11,057 nucleotides of DNA from the NCBI GenBank assembly GCA_025350445.1, contig JANXXV010000450.1, forward strand, positions 1 to 11,057, given 5' to 3'. This document shows, one piece after another, positions 1 through 7,443 of this stretch; the stretch's first letter is position 1; each line of letters begins with the position of its first letter. The DNA is from Bryobacteraceae bacterium (GTDB lineage: Bacteria; Acidobacteriota; Terriglobia; Bryobacterales; Bryobacteraceae). The position numbers were made by a program, and so were the translations under genes. Under the pieces are notes generated by a model. That model was not told the origin of the DNA and did not search any database. It saw only the letters and a list, made by a program, of their open reading frames with translations.

Positions 1-2499
1 GAACCTGCGTTCCACCTTCACCTGCACGCTGTGGTAGGTCGAAACTCCGATGTTGGCGTATTGATTGATGGAATCGAATCCGGGATAAGGCCGCAGCGGA
101 ACCGCCAATCCCAGCGGTACTTGATTGATGTCGTAGTTCAACGGCAACTTAATGCCGCGAGTCCCACGGTAGGCCAATTCCACCAGCCAGCTTTGTCCCA
201 AGGCGTGCTGAATATCCAGGCTGTATTGCAAACTGTAGGGATTCCGCAGATTGGACGGAATCGCTGCCAGCGACCGGGAAGGCTGCGCCACGCCCAGCAG
301 ATCCAGCAGCGTCCGTGAAGCGACCGTGCTGGATGTTGAGAACGGAGTGGGCGTATTAGTAACGGCCGAGCTGGAGAACGGCGGATTGTTTTCGATCTGC
401 TGAACGGTGCTGGCCTGCAACAACGTCTCGTATAGAACGCCGAAACCGCCCCGCACAACGGTCCGGCCCAGGCCCGTTACGTCATAGGCGAATCCCAACC
501 GCGGAGCGAAATTATTCCGGTCCGGCTGATAGAGTCCATCCCATCCCGACGTCGCCGGGGTAACGATGCCCTTACCAGGCGCGAAGTTCGCCAGCTTGTT
601 GTTCACCTCGGTCCACGGTGCATTGTACTCGTAGCGCAAGCCGTAGTCGAGAGTCAGCCGCTTATTCAACCGCCAGGTATCCTGCGCGAAGATTGCCCAG
701 GCGGAGTCGCGATAGCCGCGCCCAAACTGGCCTACGGTGATAGTGGCCTGGCTGGGCAGACCCAGCACCAGATCCGCCAGCACGTTCGCCAGCGCATTGG
801 CGGGCGTGTTGGGGATCAATCCGTTTCTTGATCCGTCAAACGATATGGTTCCCCGCTGATTTCCGGCTCCGCGGGTGTTGAAGTGATAACGGGAAACCTC
901 GCCGCCGAACTTCAAGCCGTGCGCGCCTCGAAGCATGCTGACAGAATCCGACCCGTAAATCGTGTTTTCATTTTGCACGCGGTTGTACCAGGAAAGCCCG
1001 CCCAGCGCCGCCAGACCACCCTGCGCAAACGAAATAGACGGAATGCCATTGGCGGCGGAGCCATTCGGCAGGCCGAACTCCGCTGCGTTTCGCGGATCGC
1101 CGTTCGCCAGTTCATTTCCGTAGCGATTGACACCGATTCGGGCCTCGTTTGAAACCGCGGCGGAGAACGTCCGTATATACCCCAGGGTTCCGTTGGTGGT
1201 TCGTTCCGGATTCGGCAATGAGAACCCCGGGATGTACGGTCCCCCGAACCGGTCCACAATGTAAATCTGATCGTTCAAGTTCCATGAGGTCCGCAGCGTA
1301 ACCACGTCGCGTTCTGTGAAGTGATGGTCGGTCCGTACGTGATACTGATAATCGTTAACGCCGATGGTGAGCGCGGCGTTATAGTTTCCTCCCGGCAGCG
1401 TTGCGTTCGGCAGGGGATAAAGCGCCAGCAGTTTCGCCGACACCGGAGCGATTCGTCCGGAGAGATCCAGCACCTGTGCTTGCCCATTTGCGCCGGTAAA
1501 TGGGATCAGGCCGCGCGCCTGTGTGGCAGTGGGCACGAACGAGGTTCGCGTCTCCGACCCTTCCAGGTTGCGCAGCAGTTCTGTGTTCACAAAGAAGAAA
1601 TGCTTCTGCTTCCAGATGGGTCCGCCGACGCTGCCGCCAAACTGATTGTGGCGCACCTTGCCGCGCGGAAGTCCGGACCGCTTGCTAAATGTATCGTTGG
1701 CGTTCAGTACCGTGTTGCGAAAAAATTCGTAGGCCGAGCCGTGAAACTGACTGGAACCGGAACGCGTAATAATGCTCACCTGTCCGCCCATCGTCCGGCC
1801 GTAGTCCGCCGTCGGTACCGCGTTGATGACGGAGAATTCCCGCACCGCTTCATTCGACGGCTCGAAGTTGATGACGCTGTATTGCCGCACGTTCATCGGC
1901 ATTCCATCGAACAGAAAGTTATTCGAGCGGCTGCGCGCCCCGTTCACATTGAAGGCGCCCTCGGTGTTCTCCCGTGCCTTGCCGTAACGGTTGGCCGCGG
2001 TGGAAACGTTCCAGCCAGCGGAAACGCCCGGAACGATGAGTGCAAGGTTCTGAAGCTGGCGGCCATCTGTAGGAAGATCCTGCACCGACCTTTCATTCAC
2101 TACGGCGAAGGCGGTTGCCGTCTCCAGTTGCACCAGCGGTGTCGTCTCCGTCACCACAATGTATTCGCGCGACTCGCCTGGCGGCAGCGATAGATCGATC
2201 CGGACCTCATCGCCAACCCGCAGTGCGACATCGTTCCTCTGCACGGAAGTGAATTGCGGCTGTGACGCGACAATTTCGTATGTGCCGGATTGAAGGCCCA
2301 GAATCTGATAGTTTCCGGCTTGGTTCGCCGCGGTGGTGCGCGTCACCTTGGTCTCACGGTTGAGGGCGGAAATGGTAGCTCCTGCCAGCACGCCTCCGCT
2401 GGAATCGGTGACCGTACCGCTTACGGAAGCCGTGGGGGCTTGCGCCCAACCCGCAATACCGCTTATCGGAACCAGAAGAATCCATCGCAATGTCCGCAT
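1..2499 (-). CDS. TonB-dependent receptor, Oar-like (partial, C-terminus off the left edge)
   Basis: This is an outer-membrane beta-barrel transporter; in this family TonB energy drives uptake of an unknown large substrate (glycan, peptide or metal chelate). Reading from the ATG at 2499 gives 833 uninterrupted codons to base 1 with no stop, so the C-terminal barrel is missing from the window. Residues 1-21 form a signal peptide ending WAQA. Residues about 23-108 form a carboxypeptidase-regulatory-like beta-sandwich (SGTVTDSSGGVLAGATI, then GNYQILGLQSGTYEI). Residues about 125-250 form the plug, with GAFNVNGARSRSNNFLFDGM and GGQVSIITRSGSSQFHGSAY. The rest reads as barrel strands, including GGSVGGPIWKQKHFFF, WAIFAQDTWRLNKRLTLDYG and NFAPRLGFAYD. 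The family is usually about 1000-1200 aa. The gene starts 42 nt after the anti-sigma gene. No good Shine-Dalgarno is visible before the ATG. The family is certain; the substrate cannot be read. Confidence 0.93.
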   Translation of the reverse strand, partial: MRTLRWILLVPISGIAGWAQAPTASVSGTVTDSSGGVLAGATISALNRETKVTRTTAANQAGNYQILGLQSGTYEIVASQPQFTSVQRNDVALRVGDEVRIDLSLPPGESREYIVVTETTPLVQLETATAFAVVNERSVQDLPTDGRQLQNLALIVPGVSAGWNVSTAANRYGKARENTEGAFNVNGARSRSNNFLFDGMPMNVRQYSVINFEPSNEAVREFSVINAVPTADYGRTMGGQVSIITRSGSSQFHGSAYEFFRNTVLNANDTFSKRSGLPRGKVRHNQFGGSVGGPIWKQKHFFFVNTELLRNLEGSETRTSFVPTATQARGLIPFTGANGQAQVLDLSGRIAPVSAKLLALYPLPNATLPGGNYNAALTIGVNDYQYHVRTDHHFTERDVVTLRTSWNLNDQIYIVDRFGGPYIPGFSLPNPERTTNGTLGYIRTFSAAVSNEARIGVNRYGNELANGDPRNAAEFGLPNGSAANGIPSISFAQGGLAALGGLSWYNRVQNENTIYGSDSVSMLRGAHGLKFGGEVSRYHFNTRGAGNQRGTISFDGSRNGLIPNTPANALANVLADLVLGLPSQATITVGQFGRGYRDSAWAIFAQDTWRLNKRLTLDYGLRYEYNAPWTEVNNKLANFAPGKGIVTPATSGWDGLYQPDRNNFAPRLGFAYDVTGLGRTVVRGGFGVLYETLLQASTVQQIENNPPFSSSAVTNTPTPFSTSSTVASRTLLDLLGVAQPSRSLAAIPSNLRNPYSLQYSLDIQHALGQSWLVELAYRGTRGIKLPLNYDINQVPLGLAVPLRPYPGFDSINQYANIGVSTYHSVQVKVERRF

Positions 2500-2541
2500 G
2501 ACAAGTGAGTGGCCCGAAGCGGCGATTTCTTACAAAAATGG

Positions 2542-2793
2542 TCAAAAGTGTTTTGGGGGCAGGGAAAGCTTCCGCAGGAGCCGGGCTTCGAACTCCGCGC
2601 CGGCGTCGGGAATCGACCTTACGCTCTGCCGCGCAACTTTCCCCAACCATTCGATTTGCCGGGCAAAAAGTCTGCAATGCCAGCAAATCCAAAGGTGCAC
2701 GCGGAACTGCACGCGCGTAATCCACGGTTGGTGCGGAACCGCATCGGCATCCATCAACGCCGCAATTTCCCGACAATTCATTACGTGGATCAT
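2542..2793 (-). CDS. Small zinc-binding (ZAS-type) anti-sigma factor
   Basis: This 83-aa protein is probably the cognate anti-sigma factor of the sigma gene just upstream. It would bind the sigma factor in the cytoplasm and respond to redox or metal state through a zinc site. The zinc-binding anti-sigma signature H-x3-C-x2-C is visible in VHLWICWHCRLFARQ, after an N-terminal helix starting MNCREIAALMDADAV. This is the usual order in short anti-sigma factors that accompany this type of ECF sigma factor. There is no transmembrane helix, so it should be soluble. I chose the start at 2793 because its ATG overlaps the sigma stop as ATGA (2790-2793) with AAGGGATGGCA just before it, which suggests translational coupling. 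An in-frame ATG at 2817 lies further inside the sigma gene. The zinc motif and overlap are seen; the partnership is inferred. Confidence 0.78.
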   Translation of the reverse strand: MIHVMNCREIAALMDADAVPHQPWITRVQFRVHLWICWHCRLFARQIEWLGKVARQSVRSIPDAGAEFEARLLRKLSLPPKHF

Positions 2794-3389
2794 TGCCATC
2801 CCTTCGCCTGCATGCACTCACGCAGCCTATGTCGAGCGCGATGAATCAGTACCCCCAAATGAGTGACGCTAATCTGGAGATTGTTACAAATTTCTTTTGA
2901 TTCCAATCCTTCCACTTCGCGCAACAGGAAAACTTCCCGTTGCTGAAGGGGGATTGAGGCGAGGCACTCGTCTACGGCGCCGCGGATTTCCTTTGATGCA
3001 AACAAGCGTTCCAAGTCGTCCGGATGGCTGATCCAATGCCCTTTCCCGTCGAACCAGTCGGCGAAGCATGAGTCGATCGAATCGTGCGATTCATCCCGCT
3101 GTAGCGAACGCCGCCGTTCCCGCATCTTCCAATGCAGAATGCCGAAGAGCCACGTCCGCACCTGAGATCGTCCTTCGAACTGGTCGAGTTTTTGCAGGAA
3201 CACGGTGAACACGTCCTGCACCAGATCTTCGGCCTGCTGCTCATCGAAGCCCATGGCCCGCGCGGCCCGGTAAAGCGGCCGGGCATTTTCCTGCACGGTA
3301 GCAGACAGCGTTTCCGGATCACGCTCGCGGAGGCGGGTTAGCAGGACGGCGTCGAATTGGGGCGGCGATGTCATCGAGGGATGATCCAT
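2790..3389 (-). CDS. ECF-family RNA polymerase sigma factor
   Basis: This protein of about 199 aa directs RNA polymerase to a specific promoter set. Sigma region 2 is visible as LYRAARAMGFDEQQAEDLV followed by QDVFTVFLQKLDQF and then RTWLFGILHWKMRERRR. Region 4 is VDECLASIPLQQREVFLLRE, then EGLESKEICNNLQISVTHLG and VLIHRARHRLRECM with its helix-turn-helix. The intervening GHWISHPDD and the LRECM C-terminus recall the group of ECF factors (TIGR02943-like) that travel with a tiny zinc anti-sigma factor, which is exactly what follows. The start is uncertain: ATG at 3389 (used here) or ATG at 3374; neither has a strong ribosome-binding site. The frame stays open upstream to 3497 but overlaps the end of the membrane-protein gene. 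Autoregulation is likely for the family but not demonstrable here. Confidence 0.9.
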   Translation of the reverse strand: MDHPSMTSPPQFDAVLLTRLRERDPETLSATVQENARPLYRAARAMGFDEQQAEDLVQDVFTVFLQKLDQFEGRSQVRTWLFGILHWKMRERRRSLQRDESHDSIDSCFADWFDGKGHWISHPDDLERLFASKEIRGAVDECLASIPLQQREVFLLREVEGLESKEICNNLQISVTHLGVLIHRARHRLRECMQAKGWQ

Positions 3390-3462
3390 TCTGCCAGACG
3401 GTTCGGCGGATTTCCAATTGTGCGGCGGGTATCCCCTAAGACGGCCGTTCGAGGGTAAAAAC

Positions 3463-3879
3463 TTAAACTGGCTCGTTGTAGAGCCACGCACCCGCAAGTG
3501 CGGCCAAGACGACGTTTATGAGCCCAGCCGCGATGCCTGTCAAGATCAGGTCCGCTGGAAGAAGGTGCATCGCCATGGGCGTTCCCCATGCTAAGAGGTA
3601 GCCTAACACCCACACCGCGATACCAGCTAAAACGGCCGTCTTGGGTCCGGCACCGTAACGCGGTCGAATGGCGGCATACAGCCAAACAACGAAGATGCCC
3701 GCAAGGAAACCCACAATCGCGATCTGGACGCCGCTCGAAATGTCAGTCGGCGCGCCTTTTACCGCCTCGTTCCATTTCTCTCGTAGCAATACGCCGTTCA
3801 CCAGGTAGCGTCCGGCGTTAAGAATCAGGCCAGCTATCAAGCCACCCGGAAGCACTCTGCTCCAATTTATTCCACTCAC
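3463..3879 (-). CDS. Small integral membrane protein, function unknown
   Basis: This 138-aa protein has about four hydrophobic segments: near residues 8-28 (LPGGLIAGLILNAGRYLVNG), 50-70 (VQIAIVGFLAGIFVVWLYAA), 80-105 (AVLAGIAVWVLGYLLAW) and 108-135 (LILTGIAAGLINVVLAALAG). The order and the spaced glycines resemble uncharacterised small membrane proteins common in acidobacteria, but I recognise no named family. The start is a GTG at 3879, chosen because GGGAGGG lies 8 nt upstream; a nearby ATG reads only three codons before a stop. The gene lies 73 nt upstream of the sigma gene on the same strand, so it could share a transcript with the sigma/anti-sigma/receptor cluster. A function in signalling to that system is conceivable but unsupported. 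Confidence 0.75.
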   Translation of the reverse strand: MSGINWSRVLPGGLIAGLILNAGRYLVNGVLLREKWNEAVKGAPTDISSGVQIAIVGFLAGIFVVWLYAAIRPRYGAGPKTAVLAGIAVWVLGYLLAWGTPMAMHLLPADLILTGIAAGLINVVLAALAGAWLYNEPV

Positions 3880-3965
3880 TTAGACATCCCTCCCGAATTG
3901 AATTCGTACTGCTGCCTTGCTTACGCGACTTCGTCGTGCAGTTTCCTGTTCGGATCGCTGCGTCC

Positions 3966-4006
3966 TTGCGTACCCGTCATTGGAGGTTCATGATACATGT
4001 TCCTCC
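3966..4006 (+). promoter_or_regulatory. Candidate promoter with overlapping dyad operator
   Basis: In the divergent intergenic region a symmetric element occupies 3982-4006: GGAGG, two bases, CATG, three bases, CATG, two bases, CCTCC. All 18 specified positions obey the dyad. A weak sigma-70-like pair, TTGCGT (3966-3971) and CATGAT (3989-3994) with 17-bp spacing, would place the -10 box inside the dyad, as for a repressor site. The next gene starts at 4059. The symmetry is seen; the role is inferred. Confidence 0.35.
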
Positions 4007-4058
4007 GTTGTCATGCAAATTATTCTGCCGGGCTAAACTAAGCAATAATGGACTTCGA

Positions 4059-4466
4059 ATGAGAACCCTGTTTGCAGTACTCACAATCGTAGCCGCTGCC
4101 GGAGTGATCGGTGTCGCGGCTCCCGCTGAGGAGGATGCCGAGGCTGGCGCCAAAGCCTGGGTGGCGTTGATCGATTCGCAGAAATATGCACAGAGTTGGA
4201 CGGAGTCGAGTTCTCTGTTCCAAGCCGGAGTCAAACAATCGGATTGGGTGCCAATGGTGAAGAAGGTCCGGGATGGTATGGGTTCTCTCGTCACACGGAA
4301 ACCATTGAAGACGACGATGGCCAAGAGCCTTCCAGGCGCTCCGGATGGCGAGTATGCCGTTGTACAATTCGACACTGCGTTCAAGAATAAGGCGAAGGCC
4401 GTGGAAACCATCACCATGATGAAGGACGACGGTAAGTGGAAGTGTGCCGGATACTTTATTAAATGA
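4059..4466 (+). CDS. Secreted DUF4019-like protein
   Basis: This 135-aa exported protein resembles the DUF4019 family, which has no known biochemical role. Residues 1-24 are a signal peptide (hydrophobic LFAVLTIVAAAGVIGVAA, APA before the acidic mature start EEDAEAG). The mature part holds a helix with AKAWVALIDSQKYAQSW, a central WVPMVKKVRDGMGSL segment, the strand DGEYAVVQFDTAF and the closing DDGKWKCAGYFIK, in the order expected for this cystatin/NTF2-like fold. I chose the ATG at 4059 because it gives a clean signal peptide; the frame is open upstream to 3936 without signal-like character. The ATP-grasp gene starts 4 nt after the stop, so the two are probably cotranscribed. Confidence 0.8.
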   Translation: MRTLFAVLTIVAAAGVIGVAAPAEEDAEAGAKAWVALIDSQKYAQSWTESSSLFQAGVKQSDWVPMVKKVRDGMGSLVTRKPLKTTMAKSLPGAPDGEYAVVQFDTAFKNKAKAVETITMMKDDGKWKCAGYFIK

Positions 4467-4470
4467 CGGA

Positions 4471-5700
4471 ATGACCTCGAAACGCCTGCTGCTGCTTGCC
4501 GCTACTACCGGCTACCAGACTCAAAGTTTCGCGGATGCGGCACATCTGCTGGGTCTCAACATCGTGATGGCCACTGACCGCTGCCATGTGCTGGACGACC
4601 CTTGGGGCGACAGTGCCGTAGCGGTTCGATTCGAAGAACCGGAGGCCGCCGCGCTGGAACTATCTCTACTCGCGCCCCCGCCCGGTGCGATTGTCGCGAT
4701 CGGGGACCGTCCAACATCCATCGCCGCGCTGACGGCCGAACGGCTCGGCTTGCGGTATCACTCTCCCGATGCGGTGGCAGCGTGCCGCAACAAGTTCCTG
4801 GCTCGCGAGCGTTTCCGCGCGGCCGGGTTGCCGGTACCCCGCTTTGCCAGAGTGCCTTTAGAGGGTTGCGGGAATCCGATTGGCTACCCGTGCGTACTGA
4901 AGCCCCTCGGCCTCTCTGGAAGTAGGGGAGTGATTCGGGCGAACGATGACAGTGAATTCGCCGCCGCCTTTGCGCGCATCCGCGTGATTTTGCAAAGCCC
5001 TGAGATTGTGAGAATGCACGATGGGCAGGACCGGTTCATTCAAGTGGAGGAGTTTATCGACGGCCGCGAGTTTGCCCTGGAAGGCATCGTCACAGCCGGC
5101 CGGTTGCAGACCTTGGCCATCTTCGACAAGCCCGATCCGTTGGACGGCCCCTACTTTGAAGAGACGATCTATGTGACGCCATCAACCGAGCCCGGCCAGC
5201 AACGTTTGATTGACGCAACGCAGCGCGCCGTCACTGCGCTTGGCTTGACCCATGGTCCGATTCATGCGGAAATGCGCTTGAACTCCACAGGGGTGTGGAT
5301 GCTGGAAGCGGCGGCGCGGCCCATCGGTGGACTGTGCGCGCGGGCGCTACGGTTTGCCGGCGGGAGTATGAGTTTGGAAGAGCTGATCCTGCGGCATGCG
5401 CTCGGCGAAGACGTCAGCGGGTTGGAACGGGAATCGGCGGCATCGGGAGTGATGATGATTCCAATTCCACGGAACGGGATTTATCGCGGTGTGAAGGGCG
5501 TCGCTGAAGCGTCGGCGATTGCCGATGTGATTATCACAGCGAAAGAAGGCCAGCGCTTGCAGAGACTGCCTGAGGGCAACAGCTATTTAGGGTTCCTGTT
5601 TTCGCGCGGTTCGAACCCGCGGGAAGTAGAGCAGGCGTTGCGGCTGTCACATGGGCAACTCCAGTTTGAGCTTGCGCAGCAACTCGAAGTAGTCCGTTAG
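4471..5700 (+). CDS. ATP-grasp ligase, L-amino-acid-ligase-like
   Basis: This 409-aa cytoplasmic enzyme probably activates a carboxylate with ATP as an acyl phosphate and joins it to an amine, as dipeptide synthetases (BacD-like) do. Visible order: a Rossmann-like N-terminal domain (LLLLAATTGYQTQSFADAA), RNKFLARERFRAAGLPVP at about 106-123, the ATP-clamp lysine in YPCVLKPLGLSGSRG (K144), VEEFIDGREFALEG at 192-205, and the metal/phosphate site GPIHAEMRLN at 262-271 with MLEAAARPIGG at 277-287. The C-terminal part, about 300-409, fits the extra domain seen in L-amino-acid ligases. Carbamoyl-phosphate-synthase-like or other ATP-grasp chemistry cannot be excluded. The ATG at 4471 is preferred over an in-frame GTG at 4444 because the latter overlaps the upstream gene. 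The substrates are unknown. Confidence 0.86.
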   Translation: MTSKRLLLLAATTGYQTQSFADAAHLLGLNIVMATDRCHVLDDPWGDSAVAVRFEEPEAAALELSLLAPPPGAIVAIGDRPTSIAALTAERLGLRYHSPDAVAACRNKFLARERFRAAGLPVPRFARVPLEGCGNPIGYPCVLKPLGLSGSRGVIRANDDSEFAAAFARIRVILQSPEIVRMHDGQDRFIQVEEFIDGREFALEGIVTAGRLQTLAIFDKPDPLDGPYFEETIYVTPSTEPGQQRLIDATQRAVTALGLTHGPIHAEMRLNSTGVWMLEAAARPIGGLCARALRFAGGSMSLEELILRHALGEDVSGLERESAASGVMMIPIPRNGIYRGVKGVAEASAIADVIITAKEGQRLQRLPEGNSYLGFLFSRGSNPREVEQALRLSHGQLQFELAQQLEVVR

Positions 5701-5772
5701 GGTTCTGTTCAGCCAGATTCTTGAAAACAGCCGAAACCCCGCCAGTGAGGCCGGTGCCCCCGCGGGCCAGAT

Positions 5773-5806
5773 TCCGGCGATCACCCCACTCCGGCGATCA
5801 CCCCAC
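5773..5806. repeat. Perfect 17-bp tandem duplication
   Basis: The unit TCCGGCGATCACCCCAC occurs twice head-to-tail (5773-5789 and 5790-5806) between the convergent ends of the ATP-grasp and YggX-like genes. It probably arose by slippage. No hairpin with a T-tract was found in this gap, so a terminator is not supported here. Confidence 0.9.
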
Positions 5807-5814
5807 CAAGTCGC

Positions 5815-6144
5815 TTAGCTCTTAGACTTCGGTGCGACGTAACCGGGAGGGAGGGCGGCGCCTTCGCCGAAGAAATAGTTGTCCATCTGCTGCAGAAGGA
5901 ATTCCTGCGATTCCGGAGTGCCTAAGTTCAAACGGTACTCGTTCATGATCATTTTCATCTGCTCAAGCCACAATTTCCACGCTTCCTTGGAGACGTTTTC
6001 GTAGATCTTTTGTCCCAATGGATGACCATCGAAAGGCGGTTCATCCAACCCCGGCATTTCCTTTCCAAACTTGACGCACGTTACCGTGTGGCCACTGGTG
6101 TTCTCTTCCGGCCGCATTGGAATCCCGCTGCTTCCACATCCCAT
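5815..6144 (-). CDS. YggX-like Fe(II) trafficking / oxidative-damage protection protein
   Basis: This 109-aa cytoplasmic protein matches the YggX family, linked in enterobacteria to iron handling and protection of Fe-S clusters from oxidation. The family core is visible: the conserved cysteine in HTVTCVKFGKEMPGLD, then GQKIYENVSKEAWKLWLEQM, MIMNEYRLNLGTPESQEFLL and QMDNYFFG. About 18 residues precede the family's usual start, including a CGSSG patch. I kept the ATG at 6144 because AGGAG lies 9 nt upstream; an internal ATG at 6117 would give a more typical length. It is followed 114 nt later by the convergent end of the ATP-grasp gene. The family assignment is strong; the gene name is withheld because orthology was not tested. 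Confidence 0.88.
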   Translation of the reverse strand: MGCGSSGIPMRPEENTSGHTVTCVKFGKEMPGLDEPPFDGHPLGQKIYENVSKEAWKLWLEQMKMIMNEYRLNLGTPESQEFLLQQMDNYFFGEGAALPPGYVAPKSKS

Positions 6145-6184
6145 GAGTCATTCTCCTGAATCACGCTCCGAAGACCGGATCGCT

Positions 6185-6472
6185 TTACGATTTCAGGATA
6201 GCATCCGTTGTATTTCGGCCCCTATGCAGATACTCCGAGAGTTTGAACGGTTTGTCGGCGCCTTTCTCAAGCTGCCTGCTTACCGCGCGTTGATATCGTT
6301 TCAACGCTTGGCGCTTGGCTCCAGGCCCCATATCGCAGCTTTCAATATCGAGCAGCAAATCCACTTCCCACCGCTGAAAACAATTGCGCTTCAGTTTGCC
6401 CCGCAACAATTCCTGGACAAGGCGGTTGAAACGCGACGCTACCACCTCGCTGGACAAGCTTTCTTCAAACAT
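6185..6472 (-). CDS. Small uncharacterised protein
   Basis: This 95-aa protein is charged and mostly helical, with a run RNCFQRWEVDLLLDIESC near residues 29-46 and a basic stretch AKRQALKRYQRAVSRQLEKG near residues 52-71. It has no signal peptide or membrane segment. I do not recognise a named family. It starts 38 nt after the SirB1-like gene and ends 40 nt before the YggX-like gene on the same strand, which suggests that the three form one transcription unit. The frame is open upstream into the SirB1-like gene, but no ATG or GTG lies between that gene and 6472. The tight spacing and dense codon use support a real gene; its function is unknown. Confidence 0.6.
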   Translation of the reverse strand: MFEESLSSEVVASRFNRLVQELLRGKLKRNCFQRWEVDLLLDIESCDMGPGAKRQALKRYQRAVSRQLEKGADKPFKLSEYLHRGRNTTDAILKS

Positions 6473-6510
6473 ACCGAGCTTATCGGCCAGATAAATCCGG
6501 TTATTAGCAC

Positions 6511-7329
6511 TTAGTGAAGTTTGGCCAGCCAGCGTTTCAAACGTTCGATCTGGGCTTCCACCTCGGTCCGGTCAAAGGCTTGCGGCTCCAACCGTAAGTA
6601 GGTTTCAAAGTCGGTCCTGGCTCCCTTGAACAACTCCATCCGTGACCGGCACATGCCGCGATGTTTGTACGCATCGGCGGCAGCGGGTTCCGCCGTGATC
6701 AACAGATCCAGCACCGCGGACGACTTCGCCGGATCCTGCTGCTTGAAGTAAACTGCCCGCAGGTTATTGAGCATCCGGATGGCAATGTGCCGCTTGCTGA
6801 CCGGCAGCAACACGGAACTGTCAGTCGAAACGTCGTGGCCGGTTACTTGTCTTGCCAACTCCAGACATTCCTGTTCGAACAACAGGCGACCGCCGTTGAA
6901 TGGGTCGATGTAAGTGGAGAACTCCCCGTCGTCATACTGCACCAGAAAATGGCCAGGCAGACCTATGCCGTAGACCGGGCGGTCCAGCCGCCGCGTCACC
7001 TCCATATACAGCACTGCCAGCGTAATTGGGATTCCCACCCGTTCAGTGAGGACCATGTTGAGGCAACTGTTGGAGGCGCTATAGTAATCGGTTTCGTTGC
7101 CCCGGAATCCTAGCTCTTCCACCAGGTATTCATTCAGCAAATGCACGAAGTCTTCGCCGCTGGTTTCATCGGTGACCCGTTCGCCCAATTCGGCCGCATG
7201 GGAATCGAGCAATGCGATATAGGGGCCTGGCTCCAGATCCCGATGCTCAATCGTGGCGAGCTGCAGCGCGGCGACGTCAAGCGGTACTCCCTCGTCCCGC
7301 CGAGCGAGCAAATCGAGAAGCTCGTCCAT
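6511..7329 (-). CDS. SirB1-like protein (transglutaminase-like fold plus TPR)
   Basis: This 272-aa protein matches the SirB1/YchA family in length and order. An N-terminal helical part (MDELLDLLARRDEG, DVAALQLATIEHRDL) is followed by the transglutaminase-like core: ASNSCLNMVLTERVGIPITL at about 85-104, the strand with VYGIGLPGHFLVQY at about 119-132 (H127), and YIDPFNGGRLL at about 140-150 (D142). About 190-260 holds TPR-like helices (RMLNNLRAVYFKQQDPAKSS, AYKHRGMCRSRMELFKGART). The residue at the position often occupied by Tyr in NSYLN is Cys89 here, so a Cys-His-Asp set is possible, but activity is not established for the family. The ATG at 7329 is preferred. An in-frame TTG at 7395 would start inside the direct repeat at 7370-7443 and add a tail foreign to the family. 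Confidence 0.85.
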   Translation of the reverse strand: MDELLDLLARRDEGVPLDVAALQLATIEHRDLEPGPYIALLDSHAAELGERVTDETSGEDFVHLLNEYLVEELGFRGNETDYYSASNSCLNMVLTERVGIPITLAVLYMEVTRRLDRPVYGIGLPGHFLVQYDDGEFSTYIDPFNGGRLLFEQECLELARQVTGHDVSTDSSVLLPVSKRHIAIRMLNNLRAVYFKQQDPAKSSAVLDLLITAEPAAADAYKHRGMCRSRMELFKGARTDFETYLRLEPQAFDRTEVEAQIERLKRWLAKLH

Positions 7330-7369
7330 TCCGCCGTAGCATAGCACCGCAGGCGAATTTGCAGCAAGT

Positions 7370-7443
7370 TGCCACAGCGAGTCAATGCCGGGCAAGCACC
7401 CGGCTCACCGCCAAAACTTCTCGAACCGTGCCGGGTTGGTGGC
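7370..7443 (-). repeat. Direct repeat, left copy (recombinase 3' tail plus hairpin)
   Basis: This 74-bp copy matches 9764-9837 at 73 of 74 positions; the only difference is T at 7429 against C at 9823. Read on the minus strand it encodes ATNPARFEKFWR and a stop (7405-7407), then the hairpin GCCGGGTGCTTGCCCGGC (7387-7404; 6-bp stem, 6-nt loop), then a further 17 bases. The rest of the recombinase gene is absent here. It lies just upstream of the SirB1-like gene. It may be an attachment site or the scar of an insertion. Confidence 0.95.

Noticed and set aside
1321..2193. Plus-strand open frame of 290 residues
   Set aside because: It lies antisense to the receptor gene, whose minus-strand reading shows signal peptide, plug and barrel motifs throughout; the plus frame has no recognisable features.
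5773..5806. CRISPR array
   Set aside because: There are only two abutting copies without spacers, and no cas genes anywhere in the window.
7330..7395. Upstream TTG start for the SirB1-like protein
   Set aside because: It begins inside the 74-bp repeat and adds 22 residues foreign to the family; the ATG at 7329 already gives a full-length protein.
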